Shown: positions 51,478-60,160, counted from the first letter of the stretch. The stretch is DNA of 64,000 bases from Curtobacterium sp. MCPF17_052 (GCF_003234085.1 NZ_QKSD01000003.1:62001-126000); one strand, 5' to 3'. Notes: a model not told the origin generated them from the sequence alone. A program made the numbers and translations.

Positions 51478-52776
51478 ATGCCGCAGGACACCCGCCCACA
51501 CGTCGTCATCGTCGGCGGTGGATTCGCCGGGATCGCCGCCATGCGTGAGCTGAAGGACGCTCCGGTCCGGGTCACGCTCGTCGACCGCCACGTCTACAAC
51601 ATGTTCCAGCCGCTCATGTACCAGGTGGCGACCGGCGGCCTGAACGCGGGCGACGTGACGTACTTCCTCCGCAGCCTGCGTGCCCGCCAGTCGAACGCCG
51701 ACTTCCGCCACGGCCTGCTCACCGGGATCCGGCACGACGAGCGGATCGCCGAGATGTCCGACGGCGAGCACCTGCACTACGACTACCTGATCCTGGCCAA
51801 CGGCGTGAACACGAGCTACTTCGGGACGCCCGGCGCCTACGAGTACGCGTACTCGATGTACTCGCGCTCCCAGGCCCTGCGCATCCGCGACGAGCTGTTC
51901 ACGCGCCTGGAGCAGGCCGCCGCGAAGCAGGGTCCGGACGAGATCCGCGTCGTCATCGTCGGCGGCGGTGCGACTGGTGTCGAGATGGCGGGGGCGCTCG
52001 CGGAACTCCGCGACCAGGCGCTGGTCGGTGCGTACCCGGAGATCGAGCGCGGCAACATCTCGATCACGCTCGTGCACCGCAGCGGCGAGCTCCTCAAGCC
52101 GTTCGCCCCGCGACTGCGTCGGTACGCGGCGAAGATCCTGCTGAAGCGCGGCGTCGTCCTGCGGCTGAACTCCGGTGTCGAGGAGGTCATGCCCGACGGC
52201 GTCCGCCTGGCCGGCGGCGAGGTCATCCCCGCCTCGCAGGTGATCTGGGCGACGGGTGTGTCGGCACACAAGGAGGTCGGCAACTGGGGGCTGCCGCAGA
52301 CCCACGGCGGCCGCATCCAGGTGAACGACGACCTCAGCGTGAAGGGCGTCGACCGTGTCTTCTCGGCCGGCGACATCGCCGCGCAGGACGACGCGCTCGC
52401 GCAGCTCGCGCAGCCGGCGCTGCAGGGCGGCAAGCACGTCGCCGAGCAGATCAAGCGCCGTCTGGCCGGCAAGCCGACCGAACGGTTCAAGTACTTCGAC
52501 AAGGGCACGATGGCGACGATCGGCACGAACGCCGCGGTCGCCCAGCTGCGTGGCGGCATCACGATGGTCGGCCCCGTGGCCTGGGCGGCGTGGGTGTTCG
52601 TCCACATCACCAGCCTGCTCGGCAACGGCAACCGGATGTCGACGCTGACCCACTTCTTCGTCCGCTACGTGTGGTTCATGCGGAAGCGCTCGATCCCGAT
52701 CGTCGGCGACGTCCGTCCGGTCCGCCCGAACGGCGACCGCGAGCCGGAGCCCTGGCAGCTGCAGAAGGCGGAGTAG
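51478..52776 (+). CDS. ndh: type II NADH dehydrogenase (NDH-2)
   Basis: A 432-residue FAD flavoprotein that oxidises NADH and reduces menaquinone on the inner membrane face without pumping protons. Visible are VVIVGGGFAGIAAMREL (FAD), the second dinucleotide loop VVIVGGGATGVEMAGALAEL (NADH), VFSAGDIAAQDDALAQLAQP, and a C-terminal amphipathic region (VAWAAWVFVHITSLLG) that binds the membrane. An actinobacterial-length enzyme. GGAG precedes the start. It converges with an NAD(P)-binding gene across repeat element 7. Confidence 0.93.
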   Translation: MPQDTRPHVVIVGGGFAGIAAMRELKDAPVRVTLVDRHVYNMFQPLMYQVATGGLNAGDVTYFLRSLRARQSNADFRHGLLTGIRHDERIAEMSDGEHLHYDYLILANGVNTSYFGTPGAYEYAYSMYSRSQALRIRDELFTRLEQAAAKQGPDEIRVVIVGGGATGVEMAGALAELRDQALVGAYPEIERGNISITLVHRSGELLKPFAPRLRRYAAKILLKRGVVLRLNSGVEEVMPDGVRLAGGEVIPASQVIWATGVSAHKEVGNWGLPQTHGGRIQVNDDLSVKGVDRVFSAGDIAAQDDALAQLAQPALQGGKHVAEQIKRRLAGKPTERFKYFDKGTMATIGTNAAVAQLRGGITMVGPVAWAAWVFVHITSLLGNGNRMSTLTHFFVRYVWFMRKRSIPIVGDVRPVRPNGDREPEPWQLQKAE

Positions 52777-52809
52777 CCGTCACGGGGTGACAGCCGTCAC
52801 CACATGACG

Positions 52810-52850
52810 GACGGGAGGCTCCCCACCGGTCCGGTGGGGAGCCTCCCGTC
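52810..52850. terminator. inverted-repeat element copy 7, in a convergent gap
   Basis: Perfect 20-bp arms around one central base, starting GACGGGAGGCTCCCCACCGG. It lies 34 bp past the ndh stop and 24 bp past the stop of the convergent gene, so it can serve both strands. The outermost base pair of the family consensus is lost (T for C). Confidence 0.8.
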
Positions 52851-52873
52851 TGTCACGTGGTCGGGCGGGACCG

Positions 52874-53776
52874 TCAGCCGCGCGGCGCCGTGTACGCGCC
52901 GTCGGCGATGTCCTCGAGCAGCGTCGGCCCGGTCGGCTGCCAGCCGAGGAGCTCGCGTGTCGCGGTCGACGAGGCAGCCATCGGCATGCCGTAGAACCGC
53001 CCGATGAAGCCGAAGTGGTCGACCGCGTCGGCGGCGTCGACCGAGGTGACCGGCACACCGAGGGCGTCCCCGATCGCCTGCGCGATGTCGCGGGTGGGGA
53101 CGGCGTCCTCGGCGGTGACGTGCATCCGGGTGCCCGCGGGGGCGCTCTCGAGGCCGAGCCGGACCAGCCGAGCGGCGTCGGTGCGGTGCACCGCGGCCCA
53201 GCCGTTCGTCCCCTCGCCGATCATCGCGGCGACCCCGTGGCGCCGTGCCGCCGCGGTGAGCAGCGCGACGAACCCGTGGTCGCCGTGCCCGTGCACGGTC
53301 GGGGCGAACCGCGCGATCACGGTGCGCACGCCCTGGTCGACGAAGTCGAGCGCGCGGTTCTCACTGCCGCCGCGCATGGCCTGCGGACCGACGAAGGGGT
53401 TCGGGTCGTCCTCGATGGCGGGGCGGTCGGCGGTGAGTCCAGCAACGCCGGAGGCGACGACGAACGGCCGGTCACTGCCGACGAGGACCCCGCCGAGGGT
53501 CTCGACCGCGGCACGCTCGGCGGCGTTGGTCTCCTCCGGGTGTGCCCAGTCGTGCTTGTTGGCGAGGTGGACGACCCCGTCGGCGGCTTCGGCTCCGTGA
53601 CGCAGGGCCGCGAGGTCGTCGAGGTCGCCGCGGAGGACCTCGGCGCCCTTCCCCTGGACGGACGCGGCGGCTGCGTCCGACCGGACGAGCCCGGTGACGC
53701 GGTGGCCGGCGGCGAGGAGCTCGTCGACGGTGGCGGAGCCGATCCAGCCGGAGGCTCCGGTGACGAACACGTGCAT
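52874..53776 (-). CDS. NAD(P)-binding (NmrA/SDR-like) protein
   Basis: A 300-residue atypical extended SDR. It has HVFVTGASGWIGSATVDELL at the start, SDAAAASVQGKGAEVLRGDL, a GVVHLANKHDWAHPEETNAA stretch, and VHRTDAARLVRLGL near the C-terminal part. The YxxxK pair of classical SDRs is not evident. Probably a reductase or redox sensor of the NmrA type. It is divergent from a TetR gene, with a palindrome 18 bp before its start. The ATG at 53776 has AAGGG upstream. Confidence 0.78.
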   Translation of the reverse strand: MHVFVTGASGWIGSATVDELLAAGHRVTGLVRSDAAAASVQGKGAEVLRGDLDDLAALRHGAEAADGVVHLANKHDWAHPEETNAAERAAVETLGGVLVGSDRPFVVASGVAGLTADRPAIEDDPNPFVGPQAMRGGSENRALDFVDQGVRTVIARFAPTVHGHGDHGFVALLTAAARRHGVAAMIGEGTNGWAAVHRTDAARLVRLGLESAPAGTRMHVTAEDAVPTRDIAQAIGDALGVPVTSVDAADAVDHFGFIGRFYGMPMAASSTATRELLGWQPTGPTLLEDIADGAYTAPRG

Positions 53777-53793
53777 GGTGGTGCCCTTCTCGA

Positions 53794-53814
53794 TGATGTC
53801 AGTTGCTGACATCA
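53794..53814. promoter_or_regulatory. TetR operator between the SDR-like gene and its regulator
   Basis: Perfect 9-bp arms TGATGTCAG/CTGACATCA with a TTG centre, in the 98-bp divergent gap. A further half-site GCTGTCAT lies about 25 bp nearer the tetR gene. The site would overlap the SDR-like gene's leader. Confidence 0.75.
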
Positions 53815-53862
53815 AGAACCGTACACCCGGCGTCAGCGGCTGTCATCGCCGTCATCGCTCGG

Positions 53863-53868
53863 TAGACT
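53863..53868 (+). promoter_or_regulatory. -10 hexamer for leaderless tetR 2
   Basis: TAGACT, ending 6 nt before the ATG at 53875. Confidence 0.5.
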
Positions 53869-53874
53869 CCGGGC

Positions 53875-54450
53875 ATGGCGAGATGGCAACCCGGGACGCG
53901 GCAGCGACTGCAGGGGACCGCGCTGCAGCTGTTCCTCGACCGCGGCTTCGAGACCACCACGGTCGCCGACATCGCCCGTGCCGCCCAGGTCACCGAACGC
54001 ACCTTCTTCCGGCACTTCGCCGACAAGCGCGAGGTCCTGTTCGCCGGCCAGGACGACTTCCTGCAGATGTTCGTCGGCCCGATCCAGGAGGCCCCGGCCG
54101 GCACTCCGCCGCTCGAACTCGTGGCGCGGGCACTGGCGGGCGCCGGAGCGTTCTTCCCCGAGGACCGCCGCGAGTGGTCCCGTACCCGCCAGCGGGTGAT
54201 CGACGCCGAACCAGCGCTCGGCGAACGGGAGCTCGCGAAGCTGTCCGGCCTCGGCGCCCGGCTCGCCGAGCTCCTCCGCGACCGCGGTGTCCCGGAGCCG
54301 GCCGCGACCCTCGTGGCCCAGTCCGGCGTGACCGTGTTCCACCTGGCGTTCGCGCAGTGGATCTCGCCTGGCGAGACGCGGACGATGCCCGATCTGGCGA
54401 CCGAACGGCTGGAGGCCCTGGCGAGCACGCTGGGTCGACAGCACGCCTGA
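53875..54450 (+). CDS. TetR-family regulator
   Basis: A 191-residue regulator with an N-terminal HTH (RQRLQGTALQLFLDRGFETT, TVADIARAAQVTERTFFRHF, ADKREVLF). The ligand domain is helical. It is divergent from the NAD(P)-binding gene, and its operator is the palindrome at 53794-53814. The ligand is unknown. It is likely to repress the divergent oxidoreductase gene. Confidence 0.86.
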   Translation: MARWQPGTRQRLQGTALQLFLDRGFETTTVADIARAAQVTERTFFRHFADKREVLFAGQDDFLQMFVGPIQEAPAGTPPLELVARALAGAGAFFPEDRREWSRTRQRVIDAEPALGERELAKLSGLGARLAELLRDRGVPEPAATLVAQSGVTVFHLAFAQWISPGETRTMPDLATERLEALASTLGRQHA

Positions 54451-54509
54451 CCGCTGGGTGACCGGAGCGCACTGAGCCCGTTCTTGGACTCCCGGAGCAC
54501 ACTGGCGGG

Positions 54510-55712
54510 ATGACCCGGACCGCAGCCCCGGCGCCAGCCCAGAGGACCGTCCCCGAGGCGGGAACCCCGGCCGTCCCGACCGGTACGGCCTCACCCGCTC
54601 CGCTCGTGCACCGCGCCCTGGCCCTCGACGGCCTGCGCACGGTCGCGATCGTCATCGTGGTCCTCTACCACCTGCACGTGCCGCAGTTCGAGGGCGGGTG
54701 GATCGGCGTGACCGTCTTCTTCGTGCTCTCCGGGTACCTGATCACCACGCTGCTCCTCCGTGAACGTCGGAAGACCGGCACGATCCGACTCGGGTCGTTC
54801 TGGTGGAAGCGGCTGCTCCGGCTCTACCCGGCGCTCCTCGCACTCGTGGTCGCCGGGCTGCTGCTCTGGAACTGGGTCGGGGACTACAAGGGTGCTTCGT
54901 TCTCGGCCGGCGAGGCCGCGTTCATCGCCCTGACCTACACCGGCAACCTCTACCGGTCGTTCTGGGACACCACGCAGGGCGTCTTCGCGCACACGTGGAG
55001 CCTGTCGATGGAGGAGCAGTTCTACCTGGTCTGGCCGCCGGTGCTCGTGCTCCTGTTCGCCCTGGGACGACGCCGGCGCACGCTGGTCACCGGCCTGTCC
55101 GCCGTGGTCGTCGGCGCCTCGGCAGCAGCCTGGCTGAGCTACCGCACGCCCTCAGGGGGATCGACCCCGGACGTGTACTTCTCGCCCGTGCTCGGCGTCG
55201 TCCCGCTCGCCACGGGGTGCCTGCTCGCGCTGCTGCTCGACGACGAGCGCTTCCGTTCGTTCGCCTCAGGTCTCGCCGGACACATCGGTACCTGGGCCGG
55301 TGCGGCTGCGGTCCTCGGCGTGCAGTTCTGGATCGACGACGACTGGACCGAGCACGCCTGGACCTTCGGGCTGCTCATGCCGGTCACCGGGGTCTTCGCC
55401 GCGGTGCTCATCGGCGGCCTGGTCTCGGTCCGCACCCCGGTGTCGGCGGCGCTCTCCTGGACCCCCGTCGCCTGGTTCGGCCGCCGGGTCTCGTACTCCG
55501 CGTACCTCTGGCACCCGCTCGTCATCGCGCTGCTCGGCACGTTCGCGATCGGCTGGTTCGGCGACGTCTGGCTCTTCGCCGCCGCGGTCGTGGTGTCGAT
55601 CGGCGCGGCCTACGCGGTCGAGGTCCCCGTCGAGAAGCTCCGCGCCCGCACCCGGGAGGCCCACCGCCTGGTCACCGAGGACCGGGCCGCGCGGAGCGCC
55701 GCCACGAGCTAA
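54510..55712 (+). CDS. OafA-type membrane acyltransferase (acyltransferase 3 family)
   Basis: A 400-residue protein with about ten membrane helices. The N-terminal catalytic loop is LDGLRTVAIVIVVLYHLHVP (with R and H as in OafA), then GGWIGVTVFFVLSGYLIT. WSLSMEEQFYLVWPPVLVLL is the second acyltransferase-3 signature. It acetylates a sugar of a surface polymer, probably a teichoic-acid-type or exopolysaccharide component. No SGNH domain is fused at the C-terminus, which is basic and short. Converges tail-to-tail with the next gene, the stop codons overlapping. Confidence 0.85.
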   Translation: MTRTAAPAPAQRTVPEAGTPAVPTGTASPAPLVHRALALDGLRTVAIVIVVLYHLHVPQFEGGWIGVTVFFVLSGYLITTLLLRERRKTGTIRLGSFWWKRLLRLYPALLALVVAGLLLWNWVGDYKGASFSAGEAAFIALTYTGNLYRSFWDTTQGVFAHTWSLSMEEQFYLVWPPVLVLLFALGRRRRTLVTGLSAVVVGASAAAWLSYRTPSGGSTPDVYFSPVLGVVPLATGCLLALLLDDERFRSFASGLAGHIGTWAGAAAVLGVQFWIDDDWTEHAWTFGLLMPVTGVFAAVLIGGLVSVRTPVSAALSWTPVAWFGRRVSYSAYLWHPLVIALLGTFAIGWFGDVWLFAAAVVVSIGAAYAVEVPVEKLRARTREAHRLVTEDRAARSAATS

Positions 55713-56140
55713 CGCCGGCGACCGGCCTGGCGTCGGGTGTGGTTGTGCTCGATCGCCCGACGGACGAGCGCCTGCAACGCCGGGACGTCGACGGGGTCAC
55801 CGGCGGAGTACTTGATCGCGCGGCGCTGGTTGCCGCCGAGCTCGTCGTTGAAGAGACCGTCCGGGTCGTCGAGGGACGCGCCGTACATGAAGCCGAGCTT
55901 CACGGCCTGCTTGAAGACGTTGCCGACGACGAGGATGCCGTCGAGCTCCCACACCGGGGCACCGCGCCACTTCCACGTCTCCTCGATGGCGGGGTCGACG
56001 GCCAGCACCGCGGCACGGGCGTCGGCGAGGACCGCACCGCGCCAGTCCGGGTGCGCCGCGATCATCGCGTCGATGTGCTGCGCGGGCGTCAGCTCGCCCG
56101 CTGGCGGCTCATCCGTCTGGGGCTCATCCGTCTCGGCCAT
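55709..56140 (-). CDS. DUF1801-type small protein
   Basis: A 143-residue protein. After an acidic N-terminus it shows LTPAQHIDAMIAAHPDWRGA, EETWKWRGAPVWELDGILVV, and KQAVKLGFMYGASLDDPDGL, close in pattern to DUF1801 (YdhG-like) proteins. These are small and conserved, and their role is unknown. It ends in the same 4 bp as the acyltransferase gene. Confidence 0.7.
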   Translation of the reverse strand: MAETDEPQTDEPPAGELTPAQHIDAMIAAHPDWRGAVLADARAAVLAVDPAIEETWKWRGAPVWELDGILVVGNVFKQAVKLGFMYGASLDDPDGLFNDELGGNQRRAIKYSAGDPVDVPALQALVRRAIEHNHTRRQAGRRR

Positions 56141-56200
56141 GTGCACACGGTAGTGCCCCGGACAGATCGGAGACCCCGTCGTGCGTTCCGGTGGAACCAC

Positions 56201-56304
56201 GGACGGGAGGCTCCCCACCCGACACGGCCGTCCCGCCGCTGGCGCGTCGGGACGGTGTCGGCCGGAGGGGGCCCGGGTGCCGACCGGCACCGGGCCTCCC
56301 GTCC
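56201..56304 (-). repeat. inverted-repeat element copy 8, long-loop variant
   Basis: Arms GGACGGGAGGC (56201-56211) and GCCTCCCGTCC (56294-56304) 82 nt apart, unlike the 18-21 nt centres of copies 1, 2 and 4-6. The insert may come from insertion or fusion of two copies. 34 bp past the stop of the PRC/DUF2382 gene. Confidence 0.55.
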
Positions 56305-56337
56305 GGTCGCTGTCCGGACCGCAACGGTGCTGACGGT

Positions 56338-57366
56338 TCAGCGGCGGGTGTCGCCGTCCTGGTCGAGGTCGATCTCCTCGTGCGCGACGTCCTCGGACAC
56401 CTGCTGCTGCTCGGTGACGGTCTCGGTGCCGAGGCGGACGCGCTCGACCGGGACGGTCTCCTTGTCGACGACGACGCGCTCCTCGCTGAGGGTCACCTCG
56501 TGCTCCTCCTCGGACAGGTCCGGGCCGTCGGTCGCAGCACCGACGTTGCCGTCGGTGATCGGCTCGGTCTCGACGCGCAGTTCCTCGTGCTGCACCGGCA
56601 CGGTGATGTTCTGCTGCTCCGTCACGACGTGCTTGCGGAGACGGGCTCGGCCCGTCTGGACACGCTGCGTGCCGACGTCGAGGCGCTGCTCCGACCGGGT
56701 CATCGCGTCGTCGGTGTCCGGCCCCGACGTGTCGTGCCCGGCGGACGGGGTCGTGTCGTGCCCTGCGGACGCGGTCGTGTCGGTCACGCCGCGGTCGGTG
56801 TCCGTCGTGTCGCGGCCGGTGACCGTGTCGCTGTCGGCGACGCCTGCCGCGTCCGCGGTGGTGTCGTACCCGGCCGCTCCGGCCACACGGTCGTCGGTGG
56901 CTGGGAGGTCACGACCGGACGTGTCGCCTGCGTGGTGGGGACTTGCGGCAGCGGGGTCGGTCGGGGTCAGGTCGGGGTCGACGCCGATCGTGCCGTCGTC
57001 CGCGCCCGTGTCGGTGCTCGTGCCGTCGCCGTCGCCGGTCGTGCCCGCGGCACCGCTGCCGAGGCCGTAGTGGTCGAAGATCCGGTCCTGCTCGTCGTCG
57101 CTCAGGTCGCCGTCGGCGTCGATGCGCGGAGCGTCCTTGATGCGGTCCTTGTCGTAGGCCACGCGGAGTTCGTCGCCGGTCAGGTCGGCGCCCTCGAGCG
57201 GGACGAAGGACTCGGACGTGCCGAAGAGCCCCGTCGAGACGCTGGCGAAGAGGGGGTGCCCGTCCTCGTTGTCGACGTAGACCTGCTTGACGGTGCCCAC
57301 CTTCTGGCCGTCCGGGTCGATGACCTTGGCGCCGAAGACGCTGTTGATGGTGTTCGTGTCGATCAT
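56338..57366 (-). CDS. PRC-barrel and DUF2382 stress-type protein
   Basis: A 342-residue protein. Residues 1-75 form a PRC barrel (VFGAKVIDPDGQKVGTVKQV). Residues about 95-225 are a long Asp/Thr/Gly/Ser linker with repeated DTT and HDT words. Residues about 228-330 are DUF2382 (RLDVGTQRVQTGRARLRKHV, VPVQHEELRVETEPI, TLSEERVVVDKETVPVERVR), the YsnF/AvaK-type domain found in stress-induced proteins. Function is unknown. AAGGAA lies upstream of the ATG. The linker looks phase-variable in length, being built of short repeats. Confidence 0.85.
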   Translation of the reverse strand: MIDTNTINSVFGAKVIDPDGQKVGTVKQVYVDNEDGHPLFASVSTGLFGTSESFVPLEGADLTGDELRVAYDKDRIKDAPRIDADGDLSDDEQDRIFDHYGLGSGAAGTTGDGDGTSTDTGADDGTIGVDPDLTPTDPAAASPHHAGDTSGRDLPATDDRVAGAAGYDTTADAAGVADSDTVTGRDTTDTDRGVTDTTASAGHDTTPSAGHDTSGPDTDDAMTRSEQRLDVGTQRVQTGRARLRKHVVTEQQNITVPVQHEELRVETEPITDGNVGAATDGPDLSEEEHEVTLSEERVVVDKETVPVERVRLGTETVTEQQQVSEDVAHEEIDLDQDGDTRR

Positions 57367-57434
57367 GGTCGTTCCTTCCGTTCGTGCTGTGGGGTTGCGG
57401 ACGTGTGAGTTCGTGGGGTGGTCGGAGCCGGACG

Positions 57435-58232
57435 TCAGCGACCGAGGCCGACGCGGTCGACCTTGCGGTGGTACCGCATGCCGGCCAGGCCACCGAGGAC
57501 GGCGCCGACCAGGCTGATCACCGCGACCAGGACGACGGTGATGATGCCCGTGACGGTCAGGGTGCCCTCGTCGACGGGGATGCGCGGGAAGCTGTTGAGG
57601 TTCCCGAGCACGTTGAACTGGCTGCCGGCGACGGCGGTGACGATCGCCACCACGATCGCGATGACGACCGCCCAGATCCACACCGCGACGCCCTGCTTGG
57701 CGCCGGAGAAGCGCGCCATCCGGCCGGCGACGTAGCCACCGGCGACGTAGGCGACGAACAGGATCACCGCGAGTGCGATGGCGCCGACGATGCCGACGAC
57801 GTCGCCGTTCTTCGTGACGTCCTTCGCGGCACTGTCGACGTCACCGGCGTTCTGGCCGAGACCGACGCCCGCGCCGACCGCGGTGAGCACCGCCGTGAGG
57901 ATGACGGCGGTACCGGTGGCGGTGAGCCAGCCGAAGAACGCCGAGCCCCACTTGAAGCCGGCGAACTCGTCCTTCTCGCGCTCCAGGACGCTCTCGCGCT
58001 GGGTCGGGCCGCGGTCGGCGCGGGCGGCGCCGCCGCCGACGGCTGTTGCCGCTGCCCCGTCCCGGGTCCCGTGGTCCCGGGTCCCGTGGTTCTGGGCCCC
58101 GTCCGGTCCGTCCTGGTCGTGTGCCGCGACGGCGTGCGAGGCTTCGCCGTCGCGGTGCGCTCCCTCCGGGCCGGTGCCGTCGCTCGCTCCGGCGTGACGG
58201 ACGGGCCGGGTGTCGTCGTCGGGTGTGCTCAT
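57435..58232 (-). CDS. membrane protein with a disordered acidic N-terminus
   Basis: A 265-residue protein. Residues 1-100 are charged and repeat-rich (Gly-Thr-Arg-Asp, His-Asp-Gln words). Then come about four helices (WLTATGTAVILTAVLTAVGA; IVGAIALAVILFVAYVAGGY; AVWIWAVVIAIVVAIVTAV; GIITVVLVAVISLVGAVLGG). The helical layout resembles the TIGR04086/YrzE group. It shares strand and spacing with the PRC/DUF2382 gene, which is directly downstream. AGGAGG precedes the ATG. Confidence 0.72.
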   Translation of the reverse strand: MSTPDDDTRPVRHAGASDGTGPEGAHRDGEASHAVAAHDQDGPDGAQNHGTRDHGTRDGAAATAVGGGAARADRGPTQRESVLEREKDEFAGFKWGSAFFGWLTATGTAVILTAVLTAVGAGVGLGQNAGDVDSAAKDVTKNGDVVGIVGAIALAVILFVAYVAGGYVAGRMARFSGAKQGVAVWIWAVVIAIVVAIVTAVAGSQFNVLGNLNSFPRIPVDEGTLTVTGIITVVLVAVISLVGAVLGGLAGMRYHRKVDRVGLGR

Positions 58233-58350
58233 GGCTGCCTCCTGGCGTGGTGCTCGTGCTGGTGTTCGATCCGCCCGGTACGGAACACCGGAGCGGGTGG
58301 GAGCGCGGGCAGACGACGACGGCCGTGCGGTTCGCGGACAGTCCCGCGGA

Positions 58351-59589
58351 TCAGGCCGGAGGAGCCTCCTGGACCGTGACGCGGCGGACGCTCGGGGTGA
58401 CGGCGGCGACCACGGTGGCGACCACGATGAGCACCGCGCAGCCGAGCAGGGTCGGCGTGGTCCCGACGGCGTGCGCGAGCGGTCCGACGAGCGCCTCGCC
58501 GAACGGCACGGCGACGACCGACCCGACGGCGTCGTACGAGTAGACCCGCGCCAGGACGTCCCGCGGCACGTTGGTCTGCAGGGACTGGTCCCAGGCGATC
58601 GAGAAGACCTCGATCGCGGCCCCGGCGACGGCGAACGACACGATCAAGGCCGGGACGGAGGGTCGGAGTGCCAGGGCGAGGACCGGTACCGCGGCGACGA
58701 CCATCAGCGCCACACCGATGCCGAGTGCGTGCCGGGGGTGCCACCGGAGGGCGATCACCGCGCCGACCGCCAGTCCGACCGACAGCGCGGCGACGACGAG
58801 CCCCCAGGCCGCCCGGCCGAACGAGGCGTCCGCGACGACGGGCCCGAGCACCGCGGTCGCACCGACGAAGGCGGCGTTGAGCACGGCGAACTGCAGGACG
58901 ACGATCCAGACCCAGCGGCGGCCGACGAACTCATGCCATCCTTCGCGGAGGTCCGCGACGACCGAGGTGCGCTCGGGCCGATCGGCCTCGGCCCGCCCGC
59001 GCGGCAGTCGCATGCGGGTGAAGAGGACCGCGGCGACGGCGAAGCCCGCTGCGTCGACGGCGAGCCCCCAACCCGGTCCCACCACCGCGACGAGTCCGGC
59101 ACCGGCCGACGCTCCGAGGATGCTCCCGCCGTTGAGCCCGAGCCGGAGCAGGGCGTTCGCCGGCCGGAGCTGCGCTTCGGGCACCGTGTCCGGCACCAGC
59201 GCCCCGGCCGCGGGCAGGCTGACGGCCGCGACGGCCCCGTTCAGGACGCTCAGCACCACCAGTGACGGGATGCTCGCCGTCCCGGAGATGATGAGCGCGG
59301 CCACCGCGGCCTGCGTGACCGCAGCCGCGGACGACGTCCCGACCAGGACCACGTCGCGGGGCAACCGGTCCGCGATCACCCCACCGAAGAGCAGGACCGC
59401 GACGTTCGCGACCGAGCGGGCCGCCACGACGAGGCCCAGGTCCGCCGCGGACCCGGTGAGGTCGAGCACCGCGAACGCCAGGGCGATCGGGGCGACCGCG
59501 TTGCCGAGGATGCTCGTCGTCCGCGCTGCCAGGAGCCACCGGAAGGGCGCGGAACGCAGCGGACCGAGCCGGTCGACCGTGGTGCTCAC
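58351..59589 (-). CDS. MFS efflux transporter (12 helices)
   Basis: A 412-residue transporter beginning VSTTVDRLGPLRSAPFRWLL. Motif A appears as GGVIADRLPRDVV. Motif B Arg is in LVVAARSVANVAVLLF. Layout suits MFS exporters related to EntS/macrolide transporters, with Val/Ala-rich helices. The GTG start overlaps the ArsR stop (GTGA), so it is directly under that regulator. Substrate unknown; a toxic small molecule is likely. Confidence 0.83.
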   Translation of the reverse strand: MSTTVDRLGPLRSAPFRWLLAARTTSILGNAVAPIALAFAVLDLTGSAADLGLVVAARSVANVAVLLFGGVIADRLPRDVVLVGTSSAAAVTQAAVAALIISGTASIPSLVVLSVLNGAVAAVSLPAAGALVPDTVPEAQLRPANALLRLGLNGGSILGASAGAGLVAVVGPGWGLAVDAAGFAVAAVLFTRMRLPRGRAEADRPERTSVVADLREGWHEFVGRRWVWIVVLQFAVLNAAFVGATAVLGPVVADASFGRAAWGLVVAALSVGLAVGAVIALRWHPRHALGIGVALMVVAAVPVLALALRPSVPALIVSFAVAGAAIEVFSIAWDQSLQTNVPRDVLARVYSYDAVGSVVAVPFGEALVGPLAHAVGTTPTLLGCAVLIVVATVVAAVTPSVRRVTVQEAPPA

Positions 59590-60113
59590 GAGCGGCGGAG
59601 GGGGAACAGGGCGGCCGTGACCGACACCGGACGCGTGCCGGGTGTCCGCGGCGGACGGGCAGCGGCGTGCAGGATCGCGGACGCCTGGCCGATGTGCTGC
59701 ACCACACGACGCCAGGTCTCCGGGTCGACCCACAGTGCGGCGTCGGTCGAGACGCCGGGACCGTCGACCTGGTCGCGGGCGCGTCGGCGGAGCTCCTCGG
59801 CGACGGCGTCGAGGTACACCAGCCGGTCCTCGGCCGCCTCGGGGTCGAGCGGATGCACCTCGTGGGCGTCGAACGGCACCGAGGAGGCCTCGTGTCGGTA
59901 GCGCTTCGCCTCGCCACCCCGCAGTCGGACGACCTCGACGACCCGGACGAGCCCGGCCCGCTCGAGGACCCGGAGGTGGTAGCTCGCGGTCGCCTGGGAC
60001 AGCCCGAGCTCCCGTCCGGCCTCGGCGGCGCTCATCGCGACGCCCGTCAGCAGGGACAGCAGTCGCAGGCGGATGGGGTGCGCGGTCGCGCGGAGTTCGT
60101 CGATCGTGGACAC
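59586..60113 (-). CDS. ArsR-family winged-helix regulator of the MFS pump
   Basis: A 175-residue regulator with HTH at residues 4-60 (TIDELRATAHPIRLRLLSLL, EAGRELGLSQATASYHLRVL). The C-terminal 90 residues form an extra domain (EEAEDRLVYLDAVAEELR-type helix), longer than metal-sensing ArsR proteins. No cysteine metal site is seen, so a drug-like ligand is more likely. GTG start at 60113. Coupled to the MFS gene. A palindrome 34 bp upstream is its likely operator. Confidence 0.8.
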   Translation of the reverse strand: MSTIDELRATAHPIRLRLLSLLTGVAMSAAEAGRELGLSQATASYHLRVLERAGLVRVVEVVRLRGGEAKRYRHEASSVPFDAHEVHPLDPEAAEDRLVYLDAVAEELRRRARDQVDGPGVSTDAALWVDPETWRRVVQHIGQASAILHAAARPPRTPGTRPVSVTAALFPLRRS

Positions 60114-60146
60114 GGAGGCATCGTGGCAGTCGGGGGTCGGCACCGT

Positions 60147-60160
60147 CAAAGGGCTCTTTG
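60147..60160. promoter_or_regulatory. candidate ArsR operator in the divergent gap
   Basis: CAAAGGGCTCTTTG, with CAAAG/CTTTG arms, in the 104-bp gap between the ArsR gene and the FAD monooxygenase gene. It is the only AT-containing palindrome there and could control both directions. Confidence 0.5.
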
